This document shows positions 61,270 through 64,000 of a stretch of 64,000 nucleotides of DNA, piece by piece. The DNA comes from Microcebus murinus. Taxonomy: Eukaryota > Chordata > Mammalia > Primates > Cheirogaleidae. Location of the stretch: assembly GCF_040939455.1 (NCBI RefSeq), contig NC_134119.1:11520501-11584500 (forward strand). Reading direction: 5' to 3'. The notes beneath the pieces are model-generated. The model was not told the DNA's origin. It did no database searches and was given only the letters and a program-made list of their open reading frames with translations. Numbering within the stretch: position 1 is the first letter of the stretch; the number at the start of each line of letters is the position of its first letter. The position numbers and the translations under genes are program-made.

Positions 61270-62290
61270 TGGCTGAATGAATGTCCTGCTGTTGCTCAAA
61301 AGCCTTCCCAAGCTCCCCATTGACTGCAGCCTCTCATCCAGACCCTCGGCCGATGTTCCCGGCCCCCCACGACCTAGTCCAAAGTGCTCCTCAAAGTCCT
61401 TCCCGTCTCAGGCAATGCCACCACTATTCTCGGGACAAAACCTGGGATTCTACCTTGACTCTCCTTTTCCTCACCCCGCACATCAGCAGCTTGGTTGGTT
61501 TTACCTCCGAAATATATCTTGAATTTGTCTTCTGTTCTCAACAGCCACCATCTCTCGCCTGGACACCTGCCATGGCCTCCTCACTTTGATCCCGGCTTCT
61601 TTTCCAGTCCTCGCAGGCTGTTCCTAAACACAGCCGGAGGATCTCAGAAGCTACAGTGGGCCACGCTAGCCTGCTAAGAAGCCCTCTGTGGCTCCCATGG
61701 TTCTCAGAGTACAAATGTCTTTTTTTTTTTTTTTAAGAGACAGGGCCTCACTCTGTTGCCCAGGCTAGAGTGCAGTGGTGCCATCGTAGCTCACTGCAGG
61801 AACTCCTGGGCTCAAGCGATCTCCCGCCTCAGCCTCCAGAGCAGCTGGGACTACAGGCGCACACCACCACACCCAGCTAGTTTTTTTATTTTCTATGTCG
61901 CCCAGGCTGGTCTCGAATGTCTGGCCTGAAGCGATCCTCTTGCCTCAGCCTCCCAAAGTGCTGAGATTACAGGCATCAGCCACCATGCCCAGCCAACAAA
62001 AAAAAACATCTTATCAGGTCCTTAAGGCCTGGCCTCACTTCTCTCTTCAATCTCATCTCTCACACCCTTCTCCTCTTACATATCAGTCTCTTCCCTGCCA
62101 CAGGACATTTGCACTTGCTGTTACCTCTTCCTGGAACACCTTTCCCCCAGATCTTCACCTGCTGGCTCCTTTGCATTCCTCAGCTCTCCACTCACACATC
62201 CCTTCCTCCGGGAACCCCTCTAAGGCCACTTGAGCTGAAGTAGTCCTCCCTCTCCTGCCTGTTATTTTTTTATCCCATGACTCTATTTTG
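61270..62290 (+). repeat. L2 LINE, long copy split by an Alu
   Basis: First piece: TTGCTCAAAAGCCTTCCC, CTCCTCACTTTGATCCCGGC, CTCTGTGGCTCCCATGG. Second piece (from 61996): CCTTAAGGCCTGGCC, GACATTTGCACTTGCTG, CTGGAACACCTTTCCC, CACACATCCCTTCCTCC. Confidence 0.92.
61721..61995 (-). repeat. Alu dimer, old type, antisense
   Basis: Poly(T) at 61721, CACTCTGTTGCCCAGGC, AGTGGTGCCATCGTAGCTC, ending CCACCATGCCCAGCC. The left-arm and right-arm junction is shortened. The flanks ACAAATGTCTT and AAAAACATCTT are a decayed duplication. Confidence 0.95.
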
Positions 62291-62895
62291 TTGATGTATG
62301 GCAAAATGGGTGGTGGAGAATGGGAGGGGCCTTCAAAGCAGTCTGGAAGTGGGAGAAAAGGGGGTTGGGGGGCAGGGAGGAAATGCCACCAGGGGCCGTA
62401 AGGAAGCTGCAACATGGCCCCCTGCAGACCAGGAAGTGCAGGCCGCATACGCACGGCGGGGCCATTGCCGGCCCGGACTCCATTCCCACCTCCCTGCTTT
62501 GGAGCTCTAGCCCCGCATTCCATTCGCAACCCATGACTCCCTCCCGGCACTGTTTAATCTTTTCCCTCATCGCTGGCCACACTTCTAGTGATTTATTTCG
62601 GGGCTCGCAAACCCAGATTCCTACAGGGGCCAAGCAGAGCGCGTAAACAATGTGCACAGGGCACGTGAGACCTGAAGAGCAGAGGCCTGGACTCACTGCC
62701 ACTCAGCTGGGCCCCGAGTAGCCAGAGCTTCAGATTTTTCTTAAGAAACTGGAATCTGAATTTGCAGGGAAGATAAACGCTGGCAACGAATTCACTGTGT
62801 GGGCCAAAACTCCCTGCCCGTGGGTGGGACCCTCCTGCTGGCAGGGTGGCCTTGGGTCACACTTGCCATGCCACTCACGGGCACCAAGTGGCAGG
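62291..62895. other. Mostly unassigned DNA
   Basis: G-runs near 62362-62378 (GGGGGTTGGGGGGCAGGG). 62735-62830 faintly resembles the DNA-transposon fragment at 37085. Confidence 0.4.
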
Positions 62896-62899
62896 CCCT

Positions 62900-63045
62900 G
62901 GGGGAGCATGTTCCATGCACAGTTTCATTGCTGCCTCACAACCACTTGTGTGGTAGGAACTGTTCTGACCCCATTTTACAGATGAGGAAACTGAGGCTCA
63001 GAGAGACAATGTGACATCCACACCAGGGTTCTACCTACATCTAGA
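62900..63045 (-). repeat. MIR SINE, antisense
   Basis: CATTGCTGCCTCACAACCACTTGTGTGG, CCATTTTACAGATGAGGAAACTGAGGCTCAGAGAG. Confidence 0.9.
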
Positions 63046-63144
63046 ATTCATTCGCTTGCCCAGAAGCTAAAGAAGCTCCAAACTCTGCTCCAGGAGCATC
63101 TACCTGTGTTGCCTGACTTCGCCTGCCAGTCCTGCCCAGTTCAC

Positions 63145-63235
63145 ACCGGGGGCTCAGAGAGGTTAAGTCATGTGCCAACGTCACCCAGCTGGCAAGAGCC
63201 AGAATTGGCACCCAACCCTTACTCTGTCCAGCTCC
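63145..63235 (-). repeat. MIR SINE fragment, antisense
   Basis: CAGAGAGGTTAAGTCATGTGCC, CACCCAGCTGGCAAGAGCC. Confidence 0.85.
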
Positions 63236-63684
63236 AATGTGCAGGAGCCTTTGAGAAGCTCAAATAACCACAGAATCCCTGGTGGTAGTGAAAGCGTTAT
63301 CTGTGCGAGCTCCTACTAAGTGTGAGTCTCTAAGAAGCGCTAGGACTTTGGCCCCTTCCCTGGAAACCCTGGGTTGTAGCTGGGACCCTTGGATGACATT
63401 TTCAGAAGGGAGTGGGGTCCTCAGGAATTTTGCTCAACATCCTGGCAGCTGGCTCGCTTTACGTGCCAGCTCCCAGGCCTGGGCTCCTGCTCCTGCCAGA
63501 CCCGAGTGGAGGGCGGGAGGGTTAATGTTTGAAGGATTCCAGATGGAATTTAGAGTCCGACCAGCAGCTTGGAGCTTGGGAGCCTGGTATGTGTGTGGCG
63601 GCGCGCAGGGGGGAGTGTTCACTAACCGGCGTGTCTCTTCCAGTCCCCCTCGCCACTGTTCCTTGGTCTGTGCAGGAAGGGAAC
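63236..63684. other. Unassigned DNA
   Basis: No family recognised; the 163-codon frame at 63282-63773 ends inside a MIR. Confidence 0.45.
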
Positions 63685-63845
63685 TGGGGTTTATTGCGGA
63701 CCTGCTAGAGGCCAGGCACCTTCTGTGTGACAGTTCAGAGTGGGTCAGCCACTTCCTGACTGTGTGGTCCTAGGCAAGTCATTTCACCTCTACGAATCTG
63801 AGCTATCTCATCTGTAAAGTTAAGGTGACAATTTTGTTAGCCAGG
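63685..63845 (+). repeat. MIR SINE
   Basis: CACTTCCTGACTGTGTGGTCCTAGGCAAG, TCTCATCTGTAAAGTTAAGG. Confidence 0.85.
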
Positions 63846-63854
63846 TCACTTTTC

Positions 63855-64000
63855 ATTTGCAAGGGTCAGAAATCCAACCCGAACTGGCCAAATCAAAAAG
63901 CTATTTATGCTATCAACAGCATAAATAGGCTCATGCTATTGGAAAGTCCAGGGCTACTATCTTCAGGAACGGCTGAGGGCAGGTGCTCACGTAGCGGCGT
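63855..64000 (+). repeat. Old dispersed repeat, family A (5' part, cut by window end)
   Basis: GGGTCAGAAATCCAACCCGAACTGGCC, TAGGCTCATGCTATTGGAAAGTCC. A small local duplication around AGCTATTTATGCTATC and AGCATAAATAGGCTC creates a palindrome-like stretch at 63899-63935. Confidence 0.65.

Overview
This is 64 kb of nuclear DNA from a primate, most likely a strepsirrhine of the lemur lineage. The evidence is the SINE set. Several Alu copies are dimeric 7SL-derived elements whose left arm reads CCTGAGCAAGAGCGAGAC and whose right arm reads GTGAGCTAGGCTGACGCCACG. Three of them also carry an AT-rich segment between the arms (AAATTAATTGGCCAACTAAT, then a TATATATA run). From memory this is a lemur hallmark, not seen in human Alus. 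No galago-type tRNA SINEs were noticed. The species cannot be named from the sequence alone.

No protein-coding gene, tRNA, rRNA or known small RNA could be supported. Open reading frames reach 271 codons, but the long ones lie in GC-rich DNA, in repeats or in degenerate tandem arrays. None resembles a protein family I recognise, and none sits between convincing splice sites. The window therefore looks intergenic or deep intronic.

Layout. The background is a dense mosaic of old mammalian repeats: about 55 MIR segments, about 30 L2 fragments on both strands, seven old L1 fragments, several hAT-type DNA transposons with 8-bp duplications, and some mid-sized old families that I can recognise but not name with certainty (called A, D, E, F and G here). 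On top of these sit eleven Alu or Alu-monomer insertions, most with clear target-site duplications (TSDs), at 2.5, 6.3, 9.2, 10.0, 10.3, 11.0, 37.3, 39.6, 46.7, 60.5 and 61.7 kb. Two very short poly(A)-tailed insertions of unknown source (11.1 and 61.0 kb) also have long TSDs.

Tandem repeats stand out: a 21-bp array carrying TCAAGGTCA nuclear-receptor motifs (3.9-4.2 kb), a nearly perfect 34-bp array inside an L2 (7.2 kb), an 800-bp decayed CTGT/CTGA tetranucleotide field (18.6-19.4 kb), a 24-bp minisatellite (20.4-20.9 kb), and GGAT-type tracts at 49.6 and 57.7 kb.

Repeat-poor blocks at 29.0-31.4, 40.2-41.0, 43.2-44.4 and 54.7-56.1 kb are the best candidates for conserved regulatory DNA. 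A short CpG-dense patch lies near 13.2 kb. I found no new defence, metabolic or mobile-gene system. The interest here is in the repeats and possible regulatory sequence.
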